From Rubripirellula lacrimiformis (lineage in GTDB: Bacteria; Planctomycetota; Planctomycetia; Pirellulales; Pirellulaceae), in contig NZ_CP036525.1 of the NCBI RefSeq assembly GCF_007741535.1, positions 4,774,001-4,838,000 on the forward strand: a stretch of 64,000 nucleotides of DNA, in the 5' to 3' direction. The position numbers were made by a program, and so were the translations under genes. Within the stretch, counting starts at the first letter, position 1; each line of letters starts with the position of its first letter. Below are positions 54,301 to 62,890 of this stretch, in pieces. Below the pieces are notes generated by a model that saw nothing but the letters and a program-made list of their open reading frames with translations, was not told where the DNA came from and did no database searches.

Positions 54301-55095
54301 TCAGGAAAGCAGGTCGACCATTTCAGCATGGATCGCATCGGATCCGCTGACACAGAACTTCGGCAACCAATCATCCATGGTTGATCCGTCATATGCGGTC
54401 AACGTAGCCCCCGCTTCGCGTGCAATCACGATCCCCGCGGCGGAATCCCAAGACGCGACGCTGGTTGCCCAATACGCGTCCAACCGTCCGGCGGCGACGT
54501 AGCACATGTTCAACGCGCAACTGCCAAGCCGTCGAAGCGATCGACAACGTTCCAACACACGGATGAACTTGGCGACTTCCGGATCATCGCCCTTCACGCC
54601 CGCAGGAAAGCTGCAGGCAACCAACCCGTCGCCGAGCGTTTCGCAGCCGCTGACATGAATGGGCTTGCCATTGCACTTGGCACCGCGACCGTCGACGGCG
54701 GTGAACATTTCATCGGCGACCGGATCATAGATCACGCCTAATCGCATTTTGCCCGCCGAATACAGCCCGATTGAAACGGCAAACGATTGAAGATGATGGA
54801 CGTAGTTGATCGTTCCATCCAACGGGTCGACCACCCAACACGGCGGCGCGTCGGCCGCACCTTCGCGGACTGCGGGCAGCGGATCGTTCTCGCCTTCTTC
54901 TTCCCCGACAAAGGCATACCCGGCAAAGGCATTCATCAGTATCGACCGAACCGCTCGCTGCGACGCCAAGTCCGCATCGGTTACCAGATCCTTGGGTGCT
55001 TTTTCGCTGACCACACGACTATCACGCCGTGACATCAGTTCAACAGCGCCAGCTCGCGCCGCTGCGATCGCGACTTGTAGGTGTTGTTCGTCCAT
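54301..55095 (-). CDS. Inositol monophosphatase-family protein
   Basis: A 264-residue Mg-dependent phosphatase. Motifs: KDLVTDADLASQRAV (conserved D.VT..D), FVGEEEGEND (EE), CWVVDPLDGTINYVHHLQSF (WvvDPLDGT.Nf.h), and ATSVASWDSAAGIVIAREAGA (WD.aA). All metal ligands are present. Likely substrate: inositol-phosphate or 3'-phosphoadenosine type, not decided. ATG at 55095 shares one base with the stop of the kinase gene (TAATG), so the two are translated together. Confidence 0.93.
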   Translation of the reverse strand: MDEQHLQVAIAAARAGAVELMSRRDSRVVSEKAPKDLVTDADLASQRAVRSILMNAFAGYAFVGEEEGENDPLPAVREGAADAPPCWVVDPLDGTINYVHHLQSFAVSIGLYSAGKMRLGVIYDPVADEMFTAVDGRGAKCNGKPIHVSGCETLGDGLVACSFPAGVKGDDPEVAKFIRVLERCRSLRRLGSCALNMCYVAAGRLDAYWATSVASWDSAAGIVIAREAGATLTAYDGSTMDDWLPKFCVSGSDAIHAEMVDLLS

Positions 55096-56246
55096 TACAG
55101 ATCGAGTCCGTCGTGTTCGGTTTCCAGACGTCGCAGTTCTTCTAGCCACAGCCGGATGTCATTGTCATATTCGGTCGCCATGTTGCTGATGATCAACTGA
55201 CGATGAAAGGCCGCCGCACCTTTTTCAACGTGTTCAGCAGCTTCGGCATTGGGGAATCGTCGATTCGGGTCAGGCGAAATCAAACCACCGATGAAGTTCA
55301 TCAACAGCTCGTTACGCGACACGTCCTCGGGCAGAATCGATTTCAATTTCGCAGGCAGTTCCCGCTTGGCCTGCAACAGGTCTTTGACTTTGGGGTTCTG
55401 ACCAAACGGGCTTCGTCCGCTTAGCAGTTCGATCAACACATAGCCGACGCTCGCCAAGTCACTGCGAGGCGTGGCTTCCCGATTCTCCAGCACTTCGGGT
55501 GCCGCGTACATCGGCGTGCAATCTCGGTCCCGAGGCGGATTGCGGTAATCGATCGCCGACCCCATGTCGATCAGCTTGGCGTGTCCGCTTCGCTTCAACA
55601 TGATGTTGGATGGCTTCACATCGCCGTGCACGATCCCCTCGCGGTGCAATGCGGCCAACGCCGCCAACACTTCGCGGACAATCGCCACCGCAACGCCCGG
55701 ACGAAAGAAGGACTGTTCTTCGCCGGCCGACAGAATGACTTCGTTGATGTAACGCCAACGCCGACTGCTGACATGTCCCTGCAGCAAATGCAGACATCGC
55801 GGCGACATCAACTGGCGAAGGTCATAACCATCGACCCATTCCATCATCATGATTCGAATGCGTTCGCGTTCGAAAAAGTTCTGGACGTCCAACAGATTGT
55901 CATGCTGGATCAGCGCCACACGGGCCGCGATCGATGCGACGCGTCCCATTGCCTCGGTATAGGCACCGGTGCTGCTGTAACGTTCGGGCGAAAAGACTTT
56001 CATCGCAACCGGAACGGTAAATCCATCCGTGCCGCGATACTCCGTTAGATACACCTCGCCCTGACCACCACGCCCGAGTTTGCGGAGCATGTGGTGGTGC
56101 CCGGTCCACGAAACCTTCCCGCTGGAACTGATTCGTTCGTAAGCAGCGATTAGCTTCGGGTCGCCTTTGGACACCGCCGTACCTTCGGCGGTGATCGTCG
56201 GGTTCGGCTCGTATCGAGTCGTCGAGGGTATGTTGGCGTCTTCCAT
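55095..56246 (-). CDS. Soluble serine/threonine protein kinase
   Basis: A 383-residue protein without a membrane segment. Glycine loop LGRGGQGEVYL, VAMKVF (Lys), catalytic loop IVHGDVKPSNIML (HGD instead of HRD), LIDMGSAIDY (DMG for DFG), and YAAPEVLENREA (APE). Asp, Lys and Asn catalytic residues remain. The C-terminus (WLEELRRLETEHDGLDL) is helical. HGD kinases lack the regulatory Arg. Coupled to an inositol-monophosphatase gene by TAATG overlap. Likely regulates that partner or shares a pathway (inference). Confidence 0.9.
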   Translation of the reverse strand: MEDANIPSTTRYEPNPTITAEGTAVSKGDPKLIAAYERISSSGKVSWTGHHHMLRKLGRGGQGEVYLTEYRGTDGFTVPVAMKVFSPERYSSTGAYTEAMGRVASIAARVALIQHDNLLDVQNFFERERIRIMMMEWVDGYDLRQLMSPRCLHLLQGHVSSRRWRYINEVILSAGEEQSFFRPGVAVAIVREVLAALAALHREGIVHGDVKPSNIMLKRSGHAKLIDMGSAIDYRNPPRDRDCTPMYAAPEVLENREATPRSDLASVGYVLIELLSGRSPFGQNPKVKDLLQAKRELPAKLKSILPEDVSRNELLMNFIGGLISPDPNRRFPNAEAAEHVEKGAAAFHRQLIISNMATEYDNDIRLWLEELRRLETEHDGLDL

Positions 56247-56914
56247 CCGCGTTGCCGGTCTTAGAACCGAATGTGTCCGTGTGAAAAGTGATGCCGTGAC
56301 GAAAAGGTTCGATTGCGGTCGCTAAACAGTGGGCGGTGTAGCGTAACGCATCCGTATCGTGGCAGGGGGATTCGTATCGGGGGGTGCGACCGAGCACGGA
56401 ATCGGCTGGTCATCATTAGTAAGCGAAAACGAGCCCAGGATACCGCCGCCCGCCCCCAACCGTATCCCTGTCGATCGGTGAGAGGCAATTGGTCGCTCGC
56501 AATCCGCCACTAGGATGGCGAAACTGCGTCATTGTGCAATGACATCGCTCAGTCAACCATGATAGCAGAGGACGATCCGACTGCGGCTAGGCTAGCACGC
56601 CTAGGACTGTCCATTTTGTGCATCCCTTTCGGGGCGTTGGGAACCGCCAAGCGGCGAATGCTAGAAATACCGCACAGGTGGAAATTCGCACAAAAACGAC
56701 CGTGGCTGGCCCGACACGGTTGATTTCGACAAAAGTTGGCTCCGGATCCCCATCGAAAGCACTGCCTGGCCCGATCGGTTCGCCGGGGGGGCGGTATCGA
56801 AAGCGTATTCTTGCCTGTGTTGATGGCGGTCGGCAGTGAAGACCCCAAACCAGCGGATCTCGGCTTCCGCCGCGGCCGCTGTCCGGGGGCACTCGGTGAA
56901 CGCAGCGATGACTT
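56247..56914. other. 668-nt intergenic region with a palindrome
   Basis: Upstream of the kinase (minus) and downstream of the rhomboid gene (minus). A palindrome at 56527-56542 (GTCATTG, two bases, CAATGAC) may be a regulator site. Overlapping minus-strand ORFs at 56549-56848 and 56587-56892 show no protein-like pattern. Probably the kinase promoter plus long 3' sequence. Confidence 0.45.
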
Positions 56915-57679
56915 TTAGAAGCGGCGTTCAGTCACGGGACTGCGACCTAGGTGGGCCCGGCCCACGATCAACGCCACCAATGCGCCGGCTGCGAACCCGC
57001 CGATATGGGCCCACCATGCGACACCACTGGCGTCGCCGCTGGCGGTCGCCGACACACCGCTAAAGGTCTGAATCGCAAACCAGATGCCCAAAAAGATCGG
57101 CGCTGGCAAAACAAAGATCTGCAGAAAGATCACGATCGGCAGCACCGCTTGAACTCGCGCGTGAGGGTAGAACCACGCGTAGGCTCCCATCACCCCGGCG
57201 ATCGCGCCGCTGGCACCAATCGTTGGGATTGGACTGCCCGAATCCGTCGCATAGTGCGCTAAGCCGGCGGCGATGCCAGTGCCCAAGTACATCAACGTAT
57301 AACCGACGTGCCCAAGCCGGTCTTCGACGTTGTCGCCAAAGATGTACAGAAACCACATGTTGCCGATGAAGTGCATCCAGCCGCCGTGCAGAAACATGCA
57401 CGTGATGACGGTCATCCAGGGCGAGATCACGGCAGGTGCCAACACGTGCTCCACTACCGCGACCTGCACTCCCAGCGGCGTCTGCACCGCCATCTGTTGC
57501 TGCACCGTGGCGACAGCACTGGGATCGGTTAGCCGCAGGGGAACGAACCCAAACGATTCCGCAATCGTTCCCGCAGGTTCGCTCAGTTGAGCCGCGAACG
57601 CGATTGCGCAAATCCCGATGATCGCGTAATTCACGAAAGGCGTTGTTCGGCTGGGAATGTTGTCTCTTAGCGGGATCAT
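56915..57679 (-). CDS. Rhomboid-family intramembrane serine protease
   Basis: A 254-residue membrane protease of about 6-7 segments. Motifs: HGGWMHFIGNMWFLYIFGD (conserved H..w.H...NM), TIGASGAIAGVMGAY (GASG nucleophile Ser), and WAHIGGFAAGALVAL (HxGG catalytic His). Cuts single-pass membrane proteins. Start MIPLRDNIPSRTTPFVNYA at the ATG 57679. Complete length. Divergent from the esterase gene (64-nt gap). Confidence 0.95.
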   Translation of the reverse strand: MIPLRDNIPSRTTPFVNYAIIGICAIAFAAQLSEPAGTIAESFGFVPLRLTDPSAVATVQQQMAVQTPLGVQVAVVEHVLAPAVISPWMTVITCMFLHGGWMHFIGNMWFLYIFGDNVEDRLGHVGYTLMYLGTGIAAGLAHYATDSGSPIPTIGASGAIAGVMGAYAWFYPHARVQAVLPIVIFLQIFVLPAPIFLGIWFAIQTFSGVSATASGDASGVAWWAHIGGFAAGALVALIVGRAHLGRSPVTERRF

Positions 57680-57743
57680 GGCAGAGCGATTATCGTATCC
57701 AAGCTGACTCGAACAACCCTTCAACGAAGAATCGGATTCTGAA

Positions 57744-59654
57744 ATGCGAAACTTTCCAGCCACCCGTCGTTCGGCGCGCCACCAGATCGGGAATTCGCCA
57801 CCGGGCGGTCGCCTGCGTTGGCTGAATCCGGCGCCCGGTGTCGCCGCCCGGATATCCCGATCGATTGCGATGGTGGCAATCGCGTGCGCGGGTTCTGGCA
57901 TTCTGTCGTCGCCGCTTGGTGCCCCGACCGCATCGGCCCAAGAAAGCTATCCCGTTCATCCGGATTCCGTCGTCAATCCCGATGTGCCGCATGGCAAGGT
58001 TGAATCGTACACGTTCGACAACAGCAAGACTTATCCGGGCACGCACCGCCAATACTTTGTCTACACACCGGCCCAATATGAACCGGGCAAACCGGCTGCG
58101 TTGATGGTGTTCCAAGACGGCGGCGGCTACGTCAACGAAAAAGGCACGTGGCGAGTGCCCGTGGTATTTGACAACCTGATCGCAAGTGGCGAGATGCCAG
58201 TCACGATCGCCGTGTGCGTGAACCCCGGTGTGGTCAGCGGCCAGTGGAAAGAGGAATCATCCGACAGCGGCGAGCAGTCTGCCCAGAATCGATTCAACCG
58301 CAGCCTGGAATATGATACGGTCAGTGATCGCTATGCAACATTCTTGATCGACGAACTGCTGGCCGAAGTCGGCAAGAAATACTCGCTGACGGACGACCCA
58401 AACCTGCGTGCGATTGGCGGCAGCAGCAGCGGCGCGATCGCGGCGTTTGGAGTTGCGTGGAATCGACCCGACCAATTTCGTCGCGTGCTGAGCACCGTCG
58501 GTACGTTCGTGGGTCTGCGCGGTGGCAACGAATACCCAACGTTGATTCGCAAGACCGAACCCAAACCGCTGCGTGTTTTTCTGCAGGATGGCAAGAACGA
58601 TCTGGACATCTATGGCGGTAGTTGGTGGAACGCAAACCTGACGATGCTATCGGCGCTGCGTTGGGCAGGCTATGACGTCAACAACGCTTGGGGCGACGGC
58701 GGTCACAACAGCAAACACGGCGGGGCGATCTTGCCCGACGCACTGCGTTGGCTTTGGAAAGACTTTGATCAACCCATCACCACATCCATCACCGATCACC
58801 CGGAACTGAAAGACCGAATCATCCAAGGCGAAGACTGGCAACTGGTTTCCGACGGGCACCAATACACCGAAGGACCGGCTGTTTCGCCGGACGGTGTGGT
58901 TCACTTTGTCGATGGACCGCGGGGCGAAATTTGGCGAGTCAGCAAAGACGGCGACAGCGCCGAAAAATGGATCGATGACATGCCGGGCGTCAGCGGGTTG
59001 ATGTTCGATGCCGAGGGTCGGTTGTACTGCGCACGCAACACAGCCCAAACGATGACGCGTGTTGCCCCCGACGGAACCCGAGTCGATCTGTTCACCGGAG
59101 TCTCCTGCAACGACCTGGTCGTCCTCGACCACGGTGTCTATTTTTCTGCACCTTCGGAAAAGGCCGTCTACTACCTGCCGCTTGGCAGCGAAGATGCGAA
59201 GCCGATCAAAGTCGGTGACGGTCCCGAGAAACCCAATGGATTGATCGTTACCCCTGACAAACGTTTTCTGTTGGTCGTCGACGCAATGGGCCGTTACATC
59301 TGGTCCTACAAAATCGCGAACGATGGTTCGCTGCTATACGGGCAAAGCTATTCCTACGTGCATTCACCACAGGACGAAATGAATACCGGCGCCGACGGCG
59401 TCACGATGACCAGCGACGGATCGCTATTGGTGGCAACCAAGCTTGGCGTGCAAGTGTTCGACCAACCCGGCCGCGCACACGTGATCCTGAAACGCCCCAA
59501 ACGGGGTGGCCGATTGTCGAATCTGGTTTTTGCTGGTGAAGACATGCAGACCATTTACGCAACCAGCGGCAGCAGCGTTTTTCGGCGGAACACGAAGATG
59601 CAGGGTATCGCACCTTGGCAACCGAGTCTGGCGCCGCCCAAACCTCGACTGTAG
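57744..59654 (+). CDS. Secreted fusion of esterase and SMP-30/gluconolactonase propeller
   Basis: A 636-residue exported protein. Long basic N-terminus then a signal-like hydrophobic run (MVAIACAGSGILSSPLG, cleavage near ASAQ). Residues about 80-345 are an alpha/beta-hydrolase esterase of the Fes/feruloyl type: GGSSSGAIAAFGVAW (Ser), LQDGKNDLD (Asp), GHNSKHGGA (His). From about 350 a six-bladed SMP-30 propeller: YTEGPAVSPDGVVHFVDGP, YCARNTAQTMT, KPNGLIVTPDKRFLLV, NTGADGVTM. Metal ligands Glu, Asn and Asp are visible. Probably acts on plant or algal polysaccharide esters (inference). Confidence 0.88.
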   Translation: MRNFPATRRSARHQIGNSPPGGRLRWLNPAPGVAARISRSIAMVAIACAGSGILSSPLGAPTASAQESYPVHPDSVVNPDVPHGKVESYTFDNSKTYPGTHRQYFVYTPAQYEPGKPAALMVFQDGGGYVNEKGTWRVPVVFDNLIASGEMPVTIAVCVNPGVVSGQWKEESSDSGEQSAQNRFNRSLEYDTVSDRYATFLIDELLAEVGKKYSLTDDPNLRAIGGSSSGAIAAFGVAWNRPDQFRRVLSTVGTFVGLRGGNEYPTLIRKTEPKPLRVFLQDGKNDLDIYGGSWWNANLTMLSALRWAGYDVNNAWGDGGHNSKHGGAILPDALRWLWKDFDQPITTSITDHPELKDRIIQGEDWQLVSDGHQYTEGPAVSPDGVVHFVDGPRGEIWRVSKDGDSAEKWIDDMPGVSGLMFDAEGRLYCARNTAQTMTRVAPDGTRVDLFTGVSCNDLVVLDHGVYFSAPSEKAVYYLPLGSEDAKPIKVGDGPEKPNGLIVTPDKRFLLVVDAMGRYIWSYKIANDGSLLYGQSYSYVHSPQDEMNTGADGVTMTSDGSLLVATKLGVQVFDQPGRAHVILKRPKRGGRLSNLVFAGEDMQTIYATSGSSVFRRNTKMQGIAPWQPSLAPPKPRL

Positions 59655-60399
59655 AAACGTCGGGGGGTAGCAATGAAGAAGAAACGCGACCGGCTTAGCC
59701 TCATGCAGGCCGGTCGCGATTCACTGCAAACGTTTTCTGCCGCCAGCATTCCTTTGCCAACAAGCGGAGACGCGACTCAAGTGAGTAAGAGCAGAAAAAG
59801 AGGGTGACATCCATGTACGCAAGACAAAGCCTGCTGAAGCGGTCCGTCAGTTTCACCCCTCGAAGTATGGCTGACCGCGTCCTCTGCGATCCTCCGCGGA
59901 AAGCTCAACTCGTTTGAACTTCCCATGGTCTGGTGGGACGGACTTTGCAAAAGACACTTCCTTCCGAAACTGTCTTTTTCAAGCCGTCCAGCTTGGTCAT
60001 TGAATCGTCAAGCGATTGACGTAGCAAGAGAGTTTGGTGGTGGCTGGTCGGCGACGTCGGTGCGACCAGATCGCAATTTTTGTGCGGATGCAAGAAAGTG
60101 TTCGTAGATCGAACTTCGCATCGCAAACTCTCCGAAAAGTTTTGAAACCGTATCGATGCCGACAACCTTTTGGCTCTCGACAACACGCACTTGGATCGGG
60201 GGAGAATGTGGCGTTGGATAAATTGGATGTCAACAACAATCTCTTACAACCTTTTCATTTCCTTGCGACGAACGAACCGAAAGGCAATGAAAAACGGTGC
60301 GACATCGGCTAAAATTTTTTTAGCGGATCCGGCCACGTCGATGACGAAAACGTGGCTACGAAAACGACACGCCTAATCGAATCAACGAAACGAAACTTC
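59655..60399. other. 745-nt intergenic region with a possible decayed small ORF
   Basis: Beyond the hairpin, minus-strand frames at 60008-60190 (60 codons, VVESQKVVGIDTVSK...) and 59905-60186 (ending MTKLDGLKKTVSEGSVFCK) look protein-like in two different frames, as after a frameshift near 60008-60030. No family recognised. The last 100 nt are AT-richer (TAAAATTTTTTTA at 60309) and may hold the glycosyltransferase promoter. Confidence 0.35.
59685..59718 (+). terminator. Hairpin after the esterase gene
   Basis: Perfect 10-bp stem (CGCGACCGGC at 59685-59694, GCCGGTCGCG at 59709-59718) with a 14-nt loop, 31 nt after the stop. No T-run follows, so it is a weak candidate for intrinsic termination. 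Confidence 0.5.
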
Positions 60400-61311
60400 A
60401 TGCCCGATAACGAGAATGCAGACGCTGCCCCGATACGGACCATTGATCCAGTCCAAGGGTCATCGACGGAACATGCGGCAAGCGTTGTCAAGAGCCATGA
60501 TCATCCATCCGATAGCGACGCGCGGTATTGGTGGAGCGACGTGTATGTCGACGAAATGATCCGACAGTTGGGGCCTTCGGTGTGCCGCAAAGTTTCAGTT
60601 TACCCATTGCCAATTGGGTTTCAACTGTCCGTGATCGTTCCGGTGTATAACGAACATTCGACCATCGCCGATGTCGTTCATCGGTTGCGCGGCACCGGCA
60701 TGCCAATGCAAATCATTTTGATCGACGATGGCAGCGACGATGGTACTGGCGAAGTGATCGATTCGTTCCAGAACGATGCGGATGTCGTCGTCGTCCATCA
60801 CGATGTGAACGTAGGCAAGGGAGCCGCGATTCGATCCGGCGTTCGCGTCGCGACAGGCAACGTGATCGTGATCCAGGATGCCGATCGCGAATACGATCCA
60901 TCGGACTTCCGATCGCTGCTGCAACCCATCATCGAAGGCGAATCGGACATCGCCTACGGGACACGTTACGGGCACTGTGATCGTTCGCTATCGCCTTGGT
61001 GGCACCAGGCTGTCAACGGGCTGCTGACGCTGCTGGCCAGCATCGCAGTGGGCATTCGGCTTAGCGACGTCGAAACCTGCTACAAGATGGCGCGGCGAGA
61101 GCATTTTGAAGGTGTCCTTGACGACCTTCGCGAGAACCGTTTCGGGATCGAGATCGAGATCACCGCACGGTGGGCACGCAAGGGGTTGCGGTTCACCGAA
61201 CGTCCGATCCGTTACCACCACCGGTGGTACGACGAAGGCAAAAAAATCGGTTGGCGGGACGGGGTCAGCGCACTTCGCTGTATCGTGGTCTACGGCCTGC
61301 TGCGTCGATAG
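60400..61311 (+). CDS. Family-2 glycosyltransferase
   Basis: A 303-residue GT2 enzyme that transfers a sugar or polyprenyl-phosphate sugar. Motifs: LSVIVPVYNEHSTIADVVHR, IILIDDGSDDGTGEVI, NVGKGAAIRSGVRVATG, VIVIQDADREYDPSDF (the D.D metal pair as DAD). The last part (NRFGIEIEITARWARKGLRF, YHHRWYDEGKKIGWRDG) resembles dolichol-phosphate mannosyltransferase-like GT2 enzymes. Start ATG at 60400 (MPDNENA); a 60-residue polar N-terminal extension precedes the fold. No membrane segment. Probably for cell-surface glycan. Confidence 0.9.
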   Translation: MPDNENADAAPIRTIDPVQGSSTEHAASVVKSHDHPSDSDARYWWSDVYVDEMIRQLGPSVCRKVSVYPLPIGFQLSVIVPVYNEHSTIADVVHRLRGTGMPMQIILIDDGSDDGTGEVIDSFQNDADVVVVHHDVNVGKGAAIRSGVRVATGNVIVIQDADREYDPSDFRSLLQPIIEGESDIAYGTRYGHCDRSLSPWWHQAVNGLLTLLASIAVGIRLSDVETCYKMARREHFEGVLDDLRENRFGIEIEITARWARKGLRFTERPIRYHHRWYDEGKKIGWRDGVSALRCIVVYGLLRR

Positions 61312-61455
61312 AAACCCCCGTGATGCCCCGCGATCAAGCCAAGTCGCACGGCAGCGCCGCGGAGGCCGCACAGCCTCCCCAAGGTGCCCCGGCCGCCCGG
61401 TCGTGAATGCTTGCAACCGCTGCGTCCGACAAACTCTGGCAAATCCACAATTTTC

Positions 61456-61485
61456 TTGACTTGCTGGTACGAGGATCGCTAGGCT
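61456..61485 (+). promoter_or_regulatory. Possible sigma-70-type promoter
   Basis: TTGACT at 61456-61461 and TAGGCT at 61480-61485 with an 18-nt spacer, upstream of the hemerythrin-like gene (109 nt to ATG). The -10 match is weak. Confidence 0.3.
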
Positions 61486-61593
61486 TAAGCGTGGCAGACA
61501 CCGCTCTTTTCACCGGTCTGTTTCCATCTTCTCTCGATCGATTCGGGCATTCGCTCACGGATCGACGAAGGTTCTCTAGGAGGCTTTCGGATC

Positions 61594-62052
61594 ATGGTAT
61601 TCTCGAATGTTGCAACCGCCTTGGCGGTCAATTCAGCGTTTCTGCAAGAGATCAAGGACAGCAATCCCGACCTTTGGGCAGCGGCCGATCAGTTGCGCGT
61701 CGTCCTGGGTTCGGGTGACGATGCGACGGCAAAGCTTCGTCGCACGACGCGGCTGCTGGACCAGATTCGTGACGGACTGGCACTGCAGTTTTCGCTCGAA
61801 GAATCGTATGGCTACCTGACGGTGGGACAGCCGAAATGCGAACGCGAAAGTGAACTCGCGACGATCGCGCAGTCCCAACACGCACCGCTGTACCTGTCGC
61901 TTTGCGATCTGGTTGAACGCGCCGAGGAACTGCAGTACCGGGGGGTTCAACCGCTGCAGATGAACGAACTGGTTGGGCAAATCTACGACTTCGACCGACA
62001 ATGGCAGGCGCACGAGCAGATCGAAGCGGACCTGATTGGTCAGTCTTTTTGA
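61594..62052 (+). CDS. Hemerythrin-like four-helix protein with missing ligands
   Basis: A 152-residue helical protein. The order resembles HHE hemerythrins: helix QFSLEESYGYL (usually HFxxEE, here Gln), SQHAPLYLSLCDLVE (His), and QWQAHEQIEADLI (usually HxxxE). N-terminal helix KDSNPDLWAAADQLR lacks the family's His. At least two iron ligands are therefore absent. ATG at 61594 has a strong ribosome site (AGGAGG, 10-nt spacer). It could be a non-iron or sensor homologue. Followed 152 nt later by a receiver gene. Confidence 0.6.
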   Translation: MVFSNVATALAVNSAFLQEIKDSNPDLWAAADQLRVVLGSGDDATAKLRRTTRLLDQIRDGLALQFSLEESYGYLTVGQPKCERESELATIAQSQHAPLYLSLCDLVERAEELQYRGVQPLQMNELVGQIYDFDRQWQAHEQIEADLIGQSF

Positions 62053-62204
62053 ATCAAGCGTTCGTGATCGATGACAAAGTTGACTACATTAGGTTGTGTC
62101 CGCGAATTCATCGTTGATCCGTCCACGGATCCCTGGTCCGCTATGGGCGTCGGAAACCGAAATGGATGCTTCCGCCGCAAAACTTCGCAAGCAGGTATCG
62201 TCGA

Positions 62205-62672
62205 ATGATGACCGAATCAAAAATTGGACCAATGGAAATCCTGTTGGTCGAAGATGGCTGGACTGACGCTCGCGTCACGATCTATGCACTGCGACGCAGC
62301 AAGGTCCATCACCGGCTAACGCTAGTCCGCACGGTCAGCGAAGCGGTCGCGTTCGTCCGCCGCGAAGGAATTTTCGCTCGCGCGCCTCGCCCCGATCTAG
62401 TCCTGCTGGACATGATGCTGCCCGACGGATGCGGCCTGGACGTGATGGAAGCGTTGCACTCGCCCACCGCCATCGGCCCGGATGGAAACGGCCCCACAAC
62501 CGTCGTGCTGACCGCGTCAACCGACCCAGAACTGCGTCGACGATGCGACGAACTGAAGGTCCACGATTACATGACCAAACCAGTTCGCGAAGACGAATTC
62601 ATGCGAGTCGTCCGGGATCACAAAAAGCTGATGATCCACACAACGCCGCTGATGGAAATCGCCACCGTTTGA
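62205..62672 (+). CDS. Rcp1-like response regulator
   Basis: A 155-residue single receiver. VEDGWTDARVTI (acidic pair Glu-Asp; Gly where Rcp1 has Asn), PDLVLLDMMLPDG (phospho-Asp), TVVLTAST (Thr), DYMTKPV (Lys). An extended loop (TAIGPDGNGP) before the Thr strand is typical for Rcp1-like proteins. No output domain. Start: ATG at 62205 (MMTESK), with AGG nearby; ATG at 62166 is possible. Follows the hemerythrin-like gene and may act with it (inference). Confidence 0.88.
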   Translation: MMTESKIGPMEILLVEDGWTDARVTIYALRRSKVHHRLTLVRTVSEAVAFVRREGIFARAPRPDLVLLDMMLPDGCGLDVMEALHSPTAIGPDGNGPTTVVLTASTDPELRRRCDELKVHDYMTKPVREDEFMRVVRDHKKLMIHTTPLMEIATV

Positions 62673-62717
62673 CGACGTCGGTTGGTGCGAGGGATTGGAC
62701 GCGATTGCCCGGGTTAG

Positions 62718-62741
62718 GGATTCTGGCGAATCCCACGACGA
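62718..62741 (+). repeat. Copy of the GGATTCTGGCGAATCCCAC dispersed repeat
   Basis: GGATTCTGGCGAATCCCACG followed by ACGA. It matches copies at 8481, 8563, 29295 and (inverted) 6751. Located between the Rcp1-like gene and sdhB, with GC-rich stretches following to 62890. Confidence 0.65.
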
Positions 62742-62890
62742 GGCCAGCGAACCCGATCAGTGCGTTCTCCCCTTGGGGAGAGTCGGCCTCTTAAGGGCCG
62801 GTGAGGGGGGCAGTCTGCAATGCGGCGTGGGGGGATGCTCGCTCCATAAGACGCCGTCCCCGGCGAAGCGAATCCTGCCGAATCCGGTTG

